A DNA stretch of 16,229 nt, from NCBI GenBank assembly GCA_900540295.1, contig UQFM01000041.1, positions 1 to 16,229 on the forward strand. The letters are read 5' to 3'. This document shows, one piece after another, positions 1 through 6,505 of this stretch. The position numbers and the translations under genes are program-made. Under the pieces are notes generated by a model. It worked only from the letters and a program-made list of their open reading frames with translations, searched no databases and was not told where the DNA came from. The DNA is from an uncultured Oscillospiraceae bacterium. GTDB taxonomy: Bacteria > Bacillota > Clostridia > Oscillospirales > Acutalibacteraceae. Each line of letters starts with the position of its first letter. Within the stretch, counting starts at the first letter, position 1.

Positions 1-24
1 CTCGGAGATGTGTATAAGAGACAG
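1..24 (+). other. Nextera transposase adapter (sequencing artefact)
   Basis: Bases 6-24 read AGATGTGTATAAGAGACAG, the 19-base Tn5 mosaic end used in Nextera libraries. The preceding CTCGG matches the end of the Read 2 adapter arm. This is not genomic DNA; the genuine insert begins at about base 25. Confidence 0.97.
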
Positions 25-93
25 GTTAAACTGACCGCATTCGTTTCGGATACGGTCACCTTAAAAAGAACGGAGATGAAAAGATGCGTATAG
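25..93 (+). CDS. Possible 3' tail of an upstream gene (very short fragment)
   Basis: The frame starting at base 25 is open for 22 codons and stops at TAG 91-93. The other two forward frames stop almost at once. This could be the C-terminus of a gene cut by the library fragment end, with the hairpin at 117-149 as its terminator. The fragment is too short to identify, and an open frame of this size can arise by chance. It overlaps the tiny leader ORF at 84-104, so at most one of the two readings may be relevant. Confidence 0.2.
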   Translation, partial: VKLTAFVSDTVTLKRTEMKRCV

Positions 94-104
94 CTTCCTG
101 CTGA
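84..104 (+). promoter_or_regulatory. Candidate leader peptide MRIASC in the ABC-F 5' region
   Basis: ATG at 84 opens a six-codon ORF (Met-Arg-Ile-Ala-Ser-Cys, TGA 102-104) with a GGAG ribosome binding site at 72-75, eight bases upstream. Its last two sense codons cover TTCCTGC (95-101), which can pair with GCAGGAA at 162-168 and with GCAGGA (232-237) in the left arm of the terminator at 224-255. Short ORFs with attenuators are known upstream of antibiotic-resistance ABC-F genes, so the layout is suggestive. It is inference only; the region may instead belong to an upstream gene. Confidence 0.3.
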
Positions 105-116
105 TTTACAGGCGCA

Positions 117-149
117 AAAACAGAGCTGTCGGCACGTGCCGTCTGTTTT
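117..149 (+). terminator. Imperfect hairpin, possible terminator
   Basis: AAAACAGA (117-124) pairs with TCTGTTTT (142-149). The interior contains the palindrome CGGCACGTGCCG (130-141) with a five-base bulge (125-129). The 3' arm ends in TTTT. It could terminate a gene cut off at the left end or be part of a leader fold. Confidence 0.45.
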
Positions 150-223
150 GTTATGCGCTTCGCAGGAACAAAACCGCGTCTTTTCGTGCCTTTTCGGAGA
201 TTTTCTCTGTAAAAAAGTGCGTT

Positions 224-255
224 AAAAAGCCGCAGGATTTTTCCTGCGGCTTTTT
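224..255 (+). terminator. Strong intrinsic terminator hairpin, 93 bp before the ABC-F start
   Basis: The perfect 14-bp stem has left arm 224-237 and right arm 242-255, both containing the GCCGCAGGA / TCCTGCGGC core, with a four-base T loop and a five-T tail. It is symmetric enough to act in both directions. Because it lies between any upstream promoter and the ABC-F gene at 349, it either ends an upstream transcript or is the attenuator of the ABC-F gene. No convincing promoter is visible between 256 and 348. Confidence 0.85.
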
Positions 256-280
256 ATCATCTTAGCCGGCATCGTGTGTT

Positions 281-309
281 GGTAGGGGATGGCGTCCTCG
301 ACATCCCGT
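281..309 (+). repeat. GTAGGGG hairpin repeat, divergent copy
   Basis: GGTAGGGG at 281-288 is followed by a dyad, GGGATG (286-291) and CATCCC (302-307). It has the same layout as the copies at 8997-9145 and 12904-12992: constant GTAGGGG head, then a short palindrome whose arms differ between copies but remain complementary. It lies in the 5' untranslated region of the ABC-F gene. Confidence 0.5.
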
Positions 310-348
310 GCACAGTTGTTGTAAGAATTTTTACGGAGGAACCTCTTT

Positions 349-1833
349 ATGTCTATACTCGAAATCAACAATTTATCTTTTTCCTACGATGGCGGTACAA
401 CGCCTGTCTTTGAACACGTCAGCTTCCGCCTCGATACAGATTGGCGGCTCGGTTTTACGGGGCGCAACGGACGCGGAAAAACCACTTTTTTAAAATTGCT
501 GTTGGGGGAATACGAATACAGCGGTACAATTCGCTGTGCCGTGCCGTTTGTGTATTATCCTTTTTCCGTAACGGACGAATCCGCTTGGGTGTGCGATATT
601 GCATCGGAACTGTTGGGTGAGGAAAATATGTGGTGCTTTCGCAAGGAACTGTCCGCTTTGGGCGTATCGGAGGAAGCAACATACCGACCTTACCGCACAC
701 TGTCAGGCGGCGAACAGACCAAGGTGCAGACGGCGATTTTGTTTTCCCGGGAAAATTGTTTTTACCTTTTGGATGAACCGACCAACCACCTGGACCGTGC
801 CGCGCGCGAAACCTTGGGAGAATATTTGGCGCACAAAAAAGGATTCATTTTAGTATCGCATGACCGTGCACTGTTGGATGTCTGCACCGACCACACGCTC
901 TCCGTCAATAAAACCGATATTGAAATTCAAAAAGGCAATTTTTCCGCGTGGCAGGAAGCCAAAGCACAACGCGATGCCTTTGAGGCGGCGGAGAACGAGA
1001 AGCTAAAAAAAGAAATTACCCGCCTGCAAACCGCGGCGGCACGTACCGCAGGCTGGTCGGCGCAAACGGAAGCCGCCAAAAAGGGTACAAGAAATTCGGG
1101 GCTTCGTCCCGACCGAGGGTTTATCGGGCATAAATCCGCCAAAATGATGCAGAGGTCAAAATCTTTGGCACAGCGGCGCGAAACGGCAATTGCAGAAAAA
1201 TCCGCACTGCTGAAAAATATTGAATCTGCGGAGGATTTAAAATTAAACGCCCTGCCTTTTAAATCCCGTACACTCGCAGAGCTTACTGATTTACAGGTGT
1301 GCTATGACGGCAATCCGATTTTTTCGCCTGTGACCCTAAAAATCTGCCAGGGCGATAAAATCCATTTGCAGGGGCAAAACGGTACGGGCAAAACAAGCAT
1401 TTTCAAACTGCTTTGCGGCGAAGATATTTCGTATATCGGCAATGTATCTATTGCCAAGGATTTGAAAATTTCCTGCCTGCCGCAGGGTACAGAAGGACTG
1501 CACGGCGCTTTATCTGATTTTGTGCAGGCAAACGGATTAAATGAAACGCTGTTTTATACGATTCTCCGTAAACTTGACTTTTCACGCGAACAGTTTTTGA
1601 GCCATTTAGAGGATTGCTCGGCGGGGCAGAAGAAAAAGGTACAGCTTGCACGCTGTCTGTGTACGCCTGCGCACCTGTATATTTTGGATGAGCCTTTAAA
1701 TTATATTGATGTTTGGTCGCGTATGCAGATTGAAAAATTATTGCAGGAAACCGAAGCTACCCTGCTTTTTGCCGAGCACGACGCGGCATTTTGCGCGCAG
1801 ACGGCAACCAAATCCGTGTACTTGGAAAAGTAA
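349..1833 (+). CDS. Lsa-family ABC-F ribosomal protection ATPase
   Basis: A cytosolic ATPase with two ABC domains and no membrane segments. ABC1 has Walker A GRNGRGKT (38-45), signature LSGGE (118-122), Walker B/D-loop DEPTNHLD (142-149) and H-switch H171. ABC2 has GQNGTGKT (342-349), a degenerate signature SAGQ (424-427), DEPLNYID (447-454) and H477. The basic coiled-coil linker at about 200-290 is the part of ARE ABC-F proteins that reaches the ribosomal peptidyl transferase centre. The N-terminus, linker and SxGQ signature resemble Lsa(A)-type proteins of about 498 residues, here 494, which confer lincosamide, streptogramin A and pleuromutilin tolerance. The actual drug spectrum is inference. 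The start is set by GGAGG at 335-339, nine bases before ATG. It is followed after 102 bases by the divIVA-like operon. Confidence 0.9.
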   Translation: MSILEINNLSFSYDGGTTPVFEHVSFRLDTDWRLGFTGRNGRGKTTFLKLLLGEYEYSGTIRCAVPFVYYPFSVTDESAWVCDIASELLGEENMWCFRKELSALGVSEEATYRPYRTLSGGEQTKVQTAILFSRENCFYLLDEPTNHLDRAARETLGEYLAHKKGFILVSHDRALLDVCTDHTLSVNKTDIEIQKGNFSAWQEAKAQRDAFEAAENEKLKKEITRLQTAAARTAGWSAQTEAAKKGTRNSGLRPDRGFIGHKSAKMMQRSKSLAQRRETAIAEKSALLKNIESAEDLKLNALPFKSRTLAELTDLQVCYDGNPIFSPVTLKICQGDKIHLQGQNGTGKTSIFKLLCGEDISYIGNVSIAKDLKISCLPQGTEGLHGALSDFVQANGLNETLFYTILRKLDFSREQFLSHLEDCSAGQKKKVQLARCLCTPAHLYILDEPLNYIDVWSRMQIEKLLQETEATLLFAEHDAAFCAQTATKSVYLEK

Positions 1834-1864
1834 AAATGAATTTATCTTATTTGCGGGAAAACGG

Positions 1865-1893
1865 TTGCGGCGAAATGGAAAGTGTGCTAAAAT
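1865..1893 (+). promoter_or_regulatory. Putative sigma-A promoter for the divIVA-like operon
   Basis: TTGCGG (1865-1870), a 17-base spacer, then TAAAAT (1888-1893). The -35 box is weak and the -10 good. It lies 43 bases before the chosen ATG at 1936. I see no terminator hairpin between the ABC-F stop and this point, so read-through from the ABC-F gene is also possible. Confidence 0.5.
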
Positions 1894-1935
1894 AAATTGA
1901 ATAAATTTGTATGTGCAACAGACGGGGAGAATACT

Positions 1936-2703
1936 ATGGAATCCGAAAGAATTTTAAGAACCTCTGTTTTCGGCGGCTTTCGCCGTGAAGATGTTCTGCA
2001 ATATGTAGAGGAATTAAAAGGCGAAATTGCCGCACTTTCCGGAAAACTGCAAGCGCAGAACGCGCAGATTTCGGAGCTGGGCGAAACGGTGGACGAGCTT
2101 TCTGACCGCTGTGCAAAGGCGAAAGAAACAGAGGAGCGGCTCGCAGGTACGGTTGCCGATTTAGAAAAATCCGAAGCGGAAAACACCGCTTTGAAAGCAG
2201 AAAACGAAGCACTCACCGCGCGTTTTGCGGCAATCGATACAGAGAAATCCGAAATGCACCGCAAAGCAGAAGAAATCCGTGCTTCCGAAGCACAGCTCGG
2301 CGCAGCGTTCTTAGATGCCCGCAAATATTCCGACGAAATCGTCACTGCCGCCAACAAAAAGGCGAATGAAACCGCTTTGGACGCGTCCGATTCCATCGCA
2401 AAGCAGGCGACAGAGGTTGCGCGCCTTTCCTCGGATGTCGATGCGCTTGCCGAAACGCTGACCAAATCCATTGCGGATTTACACGCAAATATCGCCGCGC
2501 TTTCCGTGAAGTTGTCCAAATCGGCACAGGCGTTGTCCAACCGTAAAGACGCGGAAAAATTTGTTCCCGATATTTCCATAAAAATCGAAGAATTCGGCGA
2601 AGAATTTTCCGCACTGCAAGACGCCTCTCTGACCGTTTTACAGAACGGGCAAGGGGAAACAGCCAACACAATTTACCGATTTGACGCAACCAAAGAGGGC
2701 TGA
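1936..2703 (+). CDS. DivIVA-like coiled-coil protein
   Basis: The 255-residue protein begins with a DivIVA-type segment, FGGFRREDVLQYVEEL (residues 12-27). This is the short motif that in DivIVA/GpsB proteins forms the N-terminal polar or septal targeting module. Most of the rest (about 22-210) is Ala/Glu/Lys/Leu-rich heptad sequence predicted to be coiled coil. There are no membrane segments or signal peptide. A longer reading from TTG at 1897 is possible, but ATG 1936 has GGGGAGA at 1923-1929 six bases upstream, so I start there. The stop is three bases before the GTG of the fumarase beta gene, so the two are almost certainly co-transcribed. A role in cell division or morphogenesis is inferred from the family; the link to metabolism and PcrA is unclear. 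Confidence 0.75.
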   Translation: MESERILRTSVFGGFRREDVLQYVEELKGEIAALSGKLQAQNAQISELGETVDELSDRCAKAKETEERLAGTVADLEKSEAENTALKAENEALTARFAAIDTEKSEMHRKAEEIRASEAQLGAAFLDARKYSDEIVTAANKKANETALDASDSIAKQATEVARLSSDVDALAETLTKSIADLHANIAALSVKLSKSAQALSNRKDAEKFVPDISIKIEEFGEEFSALQDASLTVLQNGQGETANTIYRFDATKEG

Positions 2704-2706
2704 GCC

Positions 2707-3237
2707 GTGCAGACAGTATATTTACATACGGGCGAAATTAAAACAAACGCACCGTCCCTTTCGGCGGGCGATACCGTGTATTTGAGCGGTACGGTGTATA
2801 CCTCGCGTGATGCGGCGCATAAGCGCATTATGGCGCAAATCGAGACGGGTGAAGCCTTGCCGTATCCGATTGACGGTGCAGTGGTGTACTATGCAGGGCC
2901 TACGCCCACGCCGCCTGCGCTTGCCATTGGCAGCTGCGGACCGACTACCTCGGGGCGTATGGATGTTTACGCGCCGAAGCTTTTGGATATGGGGCTTGCC
3001 GCGATGGTCGGCAAAGGACCGCGCACAAAGGAAGTGTGCGATGCAATCGTCCGCAACGGGGCAGTGTATTTTTGCGCCATCGGCGGTGCAGGCGCACTTG
3101 CGAGCAAATGTATCACAGAATGCGAAGTGATCGCTTACGAGGATCTCGGCTGTGAATCCGTCAAACGTCTGACGTTTAAAGACTTTCCGCTTACCGTGGC
3201 AATCGACTGTCACGGCGGCAATTTATTTCAAAAATAA
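2707..3237 (+). CDS. Class I (Fe-S) fumarate hydratase / tartrate dehydratase beta subunit
   Basis: The 176-residue protein matches the C-terminal (beta) half of class I fumarases and L-tartrate dehydratase, the swivelling domain that closes over the 4Fe-4S active site carried by the alpha subunit. Visible motifs are AGPTPTPP (63-70), GSCGPTTSGRMD (75-86), GKGPRTKEV (102-110) and IGGAGAL (125-131). The length fits a stand-alone beta subunit. The start is GTG 2707 with AGAGGG at 2693-2698 in the end of the preceding gene. The alpha subunit normally sits directly upstream, but here a DivIVA-like gene occupies that place and no alpha gene is in the window. Fumarate versus tartrate specificity cannot be decided from sequence alone. 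Confidence 0.88.
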   Translation: MQTVYLHTGEIKTNAPSLSAGDTVYLSGTVYTSRDAAHKRIMAQIETGEALPYPIDGAVVYYAGPTPTPPALAIGSCGPTTSGRMDVYAPKLLDMGLAAMVGKGPRTKEVCDAIVRNGAVYFCAIGGAGALASKCITECEVIAYEDLGCESVKRLTFKDFPLTVAIDCHGGNLFQK

Positions 3238-3253
3238 CGGAGCATCGTTTCTT

Positions 3254-5668
3254 ATGTATCAAACTGAATTTCTCTCTTTACGCCGACAGATTATTGAAAA
3301 TGAATTTAAACGAATGAATGAATGCCAAAAAAAAGCGGTCTTTCAAATTGATGGACCGCTTTTAATTCTGGCAGGTGCGGGCAGCGGCAAGACAACTGTG
3401 CTTGTCAACCGTATTGCGAATATGCTGCGCTTCGGGCACGCATACATCTCGGAATTTGCCGACCGTACGCCCGACACGGAGGATATCAGGCTTATGCAGG
3501 CGTATCTTGCGGGCGACAAATCCGTTTACCCCGACATTGCCGATGTGCTTCGTGACCGCGCGCCGAAGCCGTGGCAGATTTTGGCAATTACTTTCACCAA
3601 CAAAGCGGCAAACGAATTGAAAGAGCGTCTTTGCCTTATGCTCGGCGACGAAGCCAATGACATTTGGGCAAGCACCTTCCATTCGAGCTGTGTTAAAATT
3701 CTGCGCCGTAATGCGGACAGGCTGGGCTTTACCAACCGTTTTACGATTTACGATACCGACGACAGCCGCCGCGTGATGAAGGAATGTCAGCGGCTTTTGG
3801 GGATTGAAGACCGTTTCCTTTCCCACAAAACCATTTTGGGCGAAATCAGCCGTGCCAAGGATTCCCTTGTGCCGCCCGGCGAATTTCTGAAATCGGCGGG
3901 GCAGGATACCCGTATGCAAAAAATCGGCGAATGCTACAAGAAATATCAAAGCCTGTTAAAGAACGCCGACGCTATGGATTTTGACGATATTATTTTCAAT
4001 ACCGTCCGTTTGTTTGAGGAGAATCCCGATGTGCTGGAGCACTATCAGCGGCAGTTCCGCTATGTGATGGTGGATGAGTATCAGGACACCAACCATGCGC
4101 AGTACAAGCTGACCTCGCTCCTTGCCGACGGCTACCGCAATATCTGCGTGGTCGGTGACGATGACCAAAGTATTTACCGTTTTCGCGGCGCGACGATTGA
4201 AAATATTTTAAGCTTTGAAACGCGCTATTCCGATGCAACCGTGATTCGTTTGGAACAAAATTACCGTTCCACCCAGTGCATTTTGGACGCGGCAAATGCC
4301 GTGATTGAAAACAACAGCCAAAGAAAGGGCAAAAACCTTTGGACGGCAAACGGCGCAGGTGAAAAAATCGAATTGAAAACCGCAGAGGATGAAACGGGAG
4401 AGGCGAATTTCATTGCCGATAAAATCCTTTCTTCCGTTGCAAAGGGCAGGCATTTCGGTGACCACGCTGTACTGTACCGTATGAATGCGATGTCAGGGCC
4501 TATCGAGCGTGCGCTTGTCAAAAATGCAATTCCTTACCGCATCATCGGCGGACGCAAGTTCTATGACCGTATGGAAATTAGGGATGCACTTGCGTATTTG
4601 TCGGTGGTCAATAATCCCGCTGACAACCTTCGTTTACAGCGCATCGTCAATACCCCGAAGCGCGGCATCGGCGATACCAGCGTGCAAAAAGCGAATGAAA
4701 TTGCCGATTTACTCGGCGTTTCCCTGTTCGAAGTCTTTAAAACTGCCGATGAATATGAGGTACTTAAACGCGCTGCGGCAAAATTAAAGGCATTTGCCGC
4801 CATGATTGAAAGCATTGCCGCATTTTCAGAGGATGCGCCGCTTGCCGATACGCTCAACCGCATTATGGAAGAAACTGATTATGTCAACGCCTTACGCGCA
4901 GAGCCCGAAAAATTCGAGGACCGCGTGCAAAACTTAAACGAGCTTTCCGCAACCTTAACGCGCTTTTCCGAAGAAAACCCCGAAGGCACTTTAAACGATT
5001 ATTTGGAAGAGGTTGCGCTCCTTACAGATATTGACAATTACAATTCCGATGCGGACACCGTTGTGCTGATGACGCTCCACTCCGCAAAGGGCTTGGAGTT
5101 CCCCGTGGTGTTTATTCCCGGTATGGAAGAGGGCGTTTTCCCGGGAATGCAGAGTATGTATGTCGAGTCCGAGGTCGAGGAAGAACGTCGACTCGCCTAT
5201 GTCGGCATTACCCGCGCAAAGCAGAAGCTTTACCTGACGCACGCAAAATCCCGTATGATTTACGGCTCGACCAATTATTACAGACCCTCGCGCTTTGTCG
5301 CGGAAATTCCCGAAAAATTATTGGAAATTCACCGCTCTGTCGGCTTCCGCGAACGCGCGGGACTCTCAAGCGGCGGGTACGGCGGTTCTGCAAAAGCCAA
5401 TACGGGGAGCGGAACATATACAAGTGTTGGCAGTTCTGCGAGTGGCAGTGTCGTCAACCGCGGGTTTTCAAAAACGGCGGGTGGTGCAAAGTCCTCTGCC
5501 GCATTGCCCGATTTTAAGTCGGGCGATACCGTAGAGCATAAAGCGTTCGGCACAGGCGTGATTTCCACGATTCGCCCTATGGGCAATGATATGCTGTTGG
5601 AAGTTGTGTTCCAAAAGGTCGGCACGAAAAAACTGATGGCACGTATGGCAAATCTCAAAAAGATATAG
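3254..5668 (+). CDS. pcrA: ATP-dependent DNA helicase PcrA/UvrD
   Basis: An SF1A 3'-5' helicase of 804 residues, acting in nucleotide excision repair, replication restart and transcription-coupled repair. Motifs are in order: Q motif around Q25, Walker A GAGSGKTT (41-48), Ia ITFTNKAA (112-119), Walker B DEYQ (274-277), motif III GDDDQSIYRFRGA (about 301-313), motif IV RLEQNYRS (332-339), motif V TLHSAKGLEFPVVF (607-620) and motif VI RRLAYVGITRAK (about 644-655). A Gly/Ser-rich linker (about 692-753) leads to the C-terminal Tudor-like domain (754-804) that binds RNA polymerase in PcrA. Roughly 40 extra residues lie between Walker A and Ia (about 60-105), as I recall from other clostridial PcrA proteins. 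A CGGAG site lies about ten bases before ATG. It is 16 bases after fumB-like and 15 before the M23 gene. Confidence 0.96.
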   Translation: MYQTEFLSLRRQIIENEFKRMNECQKKAVFQIDGPLLILAGAGSGKTTVLVNRIANMLRFGHAYISEFADRTPDTEDIRLMQAYLAGDKSVYPDIADVLRDRAPKPWQILAITFTNKAANELKERLCLMLGDEANDIWASTFHSSCVKILRRNADRLGFTNRFTIYDTDDSRRVMKECQRLLGIEDRFLSHKTILGEISRAKDSLVPPGEFLKSAGQDTRMQKIGECYKKYQSLLKNADAMDFDDIIFNTVRLFEENPDVLEHYQRQFRYVMVDEYQDTNHAQYKLTSLLADGYRNICVVGDDDQSIYRFRGATIENILSFETRYSDATVIRLEQNYRSTQCILDAANAVIENNSQRKGKNLWTANGAGEKIELKTAEDETGEANFIADKILSSVAKGRHFGDHAVLYRMNAMSGPIERALVKNAIPYRIIGGRKFYDRMEIRDALAYLSVVNNPADNLRLQRIVNTPKRGIGDTSVQKANEIADLLGVSLFEVFKTADEYEVLKRAAAKLKAFAAMIESIAAFSEDAPLADTLNRIMEETDYVNALRAEPEKFEDRVQNLNELSATLTRFSEENPEGTLNDYLEEVALLTDIDNYNSDADTVVLMTLHSAKGLEFPVVFIPGMEEGVFPGMQSMYVESEVEEERRLAYVGITRAKQKLYLTHAKSRMIYGSTNYYRPSRFVAEIPEKLLEIHRSVGFRERAGLSSGGYGGSAKANTGSGTYTSVGSSASGSVVNRGFSKTAGGAKSSAALPDFKSGDTVEHKAFGTGVISTIRPMGNDMLLEVVFQKVGTKKLMARMANLKKI

Positions 5669-5683
5669 GAGCTATCAATAAAT

Positions 5684-6427
5684 ATGAGAAAAAGACTGTT
5701 TTGCTGTTTGTTGTCTGTTATAATGCTTGCGGTTTGTATCTTGCCTTCGCAGGCGTATACTCTAAATCAGGATAAATATTATTTGGGAGATGTTAATCAG
5801 GATGGTGTAGTAACAGCAGTTGATGCGCGCTGGATATTACAAATGGCATCAGGAATTCGGGAGACAGATAAGCTTCTTTTATCTATTGCTGATATGACCC
5901 GTGATGCCCAAGTTACCGCTGTGGATGCAAGATGGGCACTGCAAACTGCTTCAGGGTTACGCGAATTGATGATTGATGATAATTATTATGAACATTACCC
6001 TGTTTCAACAAAGGGTATGATTTGTCCGCTTCAATATCCGAATGTCGTGATTTCGGCAGGCTGGTATGGCTATCCCGGACATAAAGGAATTGATTTCGCA
6101 ACATCTGGTCCGACAGGAAGTGCCTACGGCAAAGAGATTCGTGCGGCGGCGGACGGCGTTGTCTATTCTTCCGAGTATCATTACAGTTGGGGTAACAATG
6201 TGTATATCAACCACGGCAACGGTGTATATACGCGTTATGCCCACTGCTCAAAATTGCTGGTCGGCAAAGGACAAACCGTGAAGCAGGGGCAGGTGATTGC
6301 CTATGTCGGAAACACGGGCAATGTTTCGCCGCGTCCGTCCGCTGAAAATCCTCATGCGGGCGCACACCTGCACTTTGAGGTTTGGGTGAACGGAGAACGT
6401 GTCAATCCTGCACCGTGGCTTCCGTAA
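5684..6427 (+). CDS. Secreted dockerin-M23 (LytM-type) peptidoglycan endopeptidase
   Basis: The 247-residue protein has a signal peptide (1-24, ending SQA), then a type I dockerin (about 33-92) with two calcium-loop repeats. Loop 1 is DVNQDGVVTAVD (36-47). Loop 2 is DMTRDAQVTAVD (70-81), in which the usual Gly is Ala. Both loops are followed by ARW-LQ-ASG, so the halves are nearly identical. The C-terminal M23 domain (about 112-247) has zinc ligands H133, D137 and H230 and catalytic-type H187 (YAH) and H228 (HLH). The expected activity is cleavage of peptide cross-links in peptidoglycan outside the cell. The dockerin implies docking onto a cohesin-bearing scaffoldin or cell-surface protein. 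AGGAGC at 5667-5672 precedes ATG. The 5' part encoding signal and dockerin looks more AT-rich than the peptidase part, suggesting domain acquisition. Confidence 0.92.
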   Translation: MRKRLFCCLLSVIMLAVCILPSQAYTLNQDKYYLGDVNQDGVVTAVDARWILQMASGIRETDKLLLSIADMTRDAQVTAVDARWALQTASGLRELMIDDNYYEHYPVSTKGMICPLQYPNVVISAGWYGYPGHKGIDFATSGPTGSAYGKEIRAAADGVVYSSEYHYSWGNNVYINHGNGVYTRYAHCSKLLVGKGQTVKQGQVIAYVGNTGNVSPRPSAENPHAGAHLHFEVWVNGERVNPAPWLP

Positions 6428-6449
6428 AACGATATAAAAAGATATGATG

Positions 6450-6477
6450 AACGCTCCCTATTGTTTTAGGGAGCGTT
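6450..6477. terminator. Terminator hairpin between convergent genes
   Basis: AACGCTCCCTA (6450-6460) and TAGGGAGCGTT (6467-6477) form an 11-bp stem with a six-base loop. It lies 22 bases after the M23 gene stop and 29 bases past the blaR1-like stop. The T tract is short on both strands, so it probably serves the + operon first but could work in both directions. Confidence 0.65.
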
Positions 6478-6505
6478 TAACTGTAGCTTTGGTCAATCAT
6501 ATTTT

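Noticed and set aside
1897..1935. TTG start adding 13 residues to the DivIVA-like protein
   Set aside because: ATG 1936 has a strong GGGGAGA ribosome binding site at proper distance and the family motif begins just after it; the TTG overlaps the start region of the predicted promoter.
1887..2669. Minus strand open frame (260 codons) opposite the DivIVA-like gene
   Set aside because: It is Ser/Ala/Phe-rich, as expected from the complement of Ala/Glu/Lys coiled-coil codons, with no motif or ribosome binding site.
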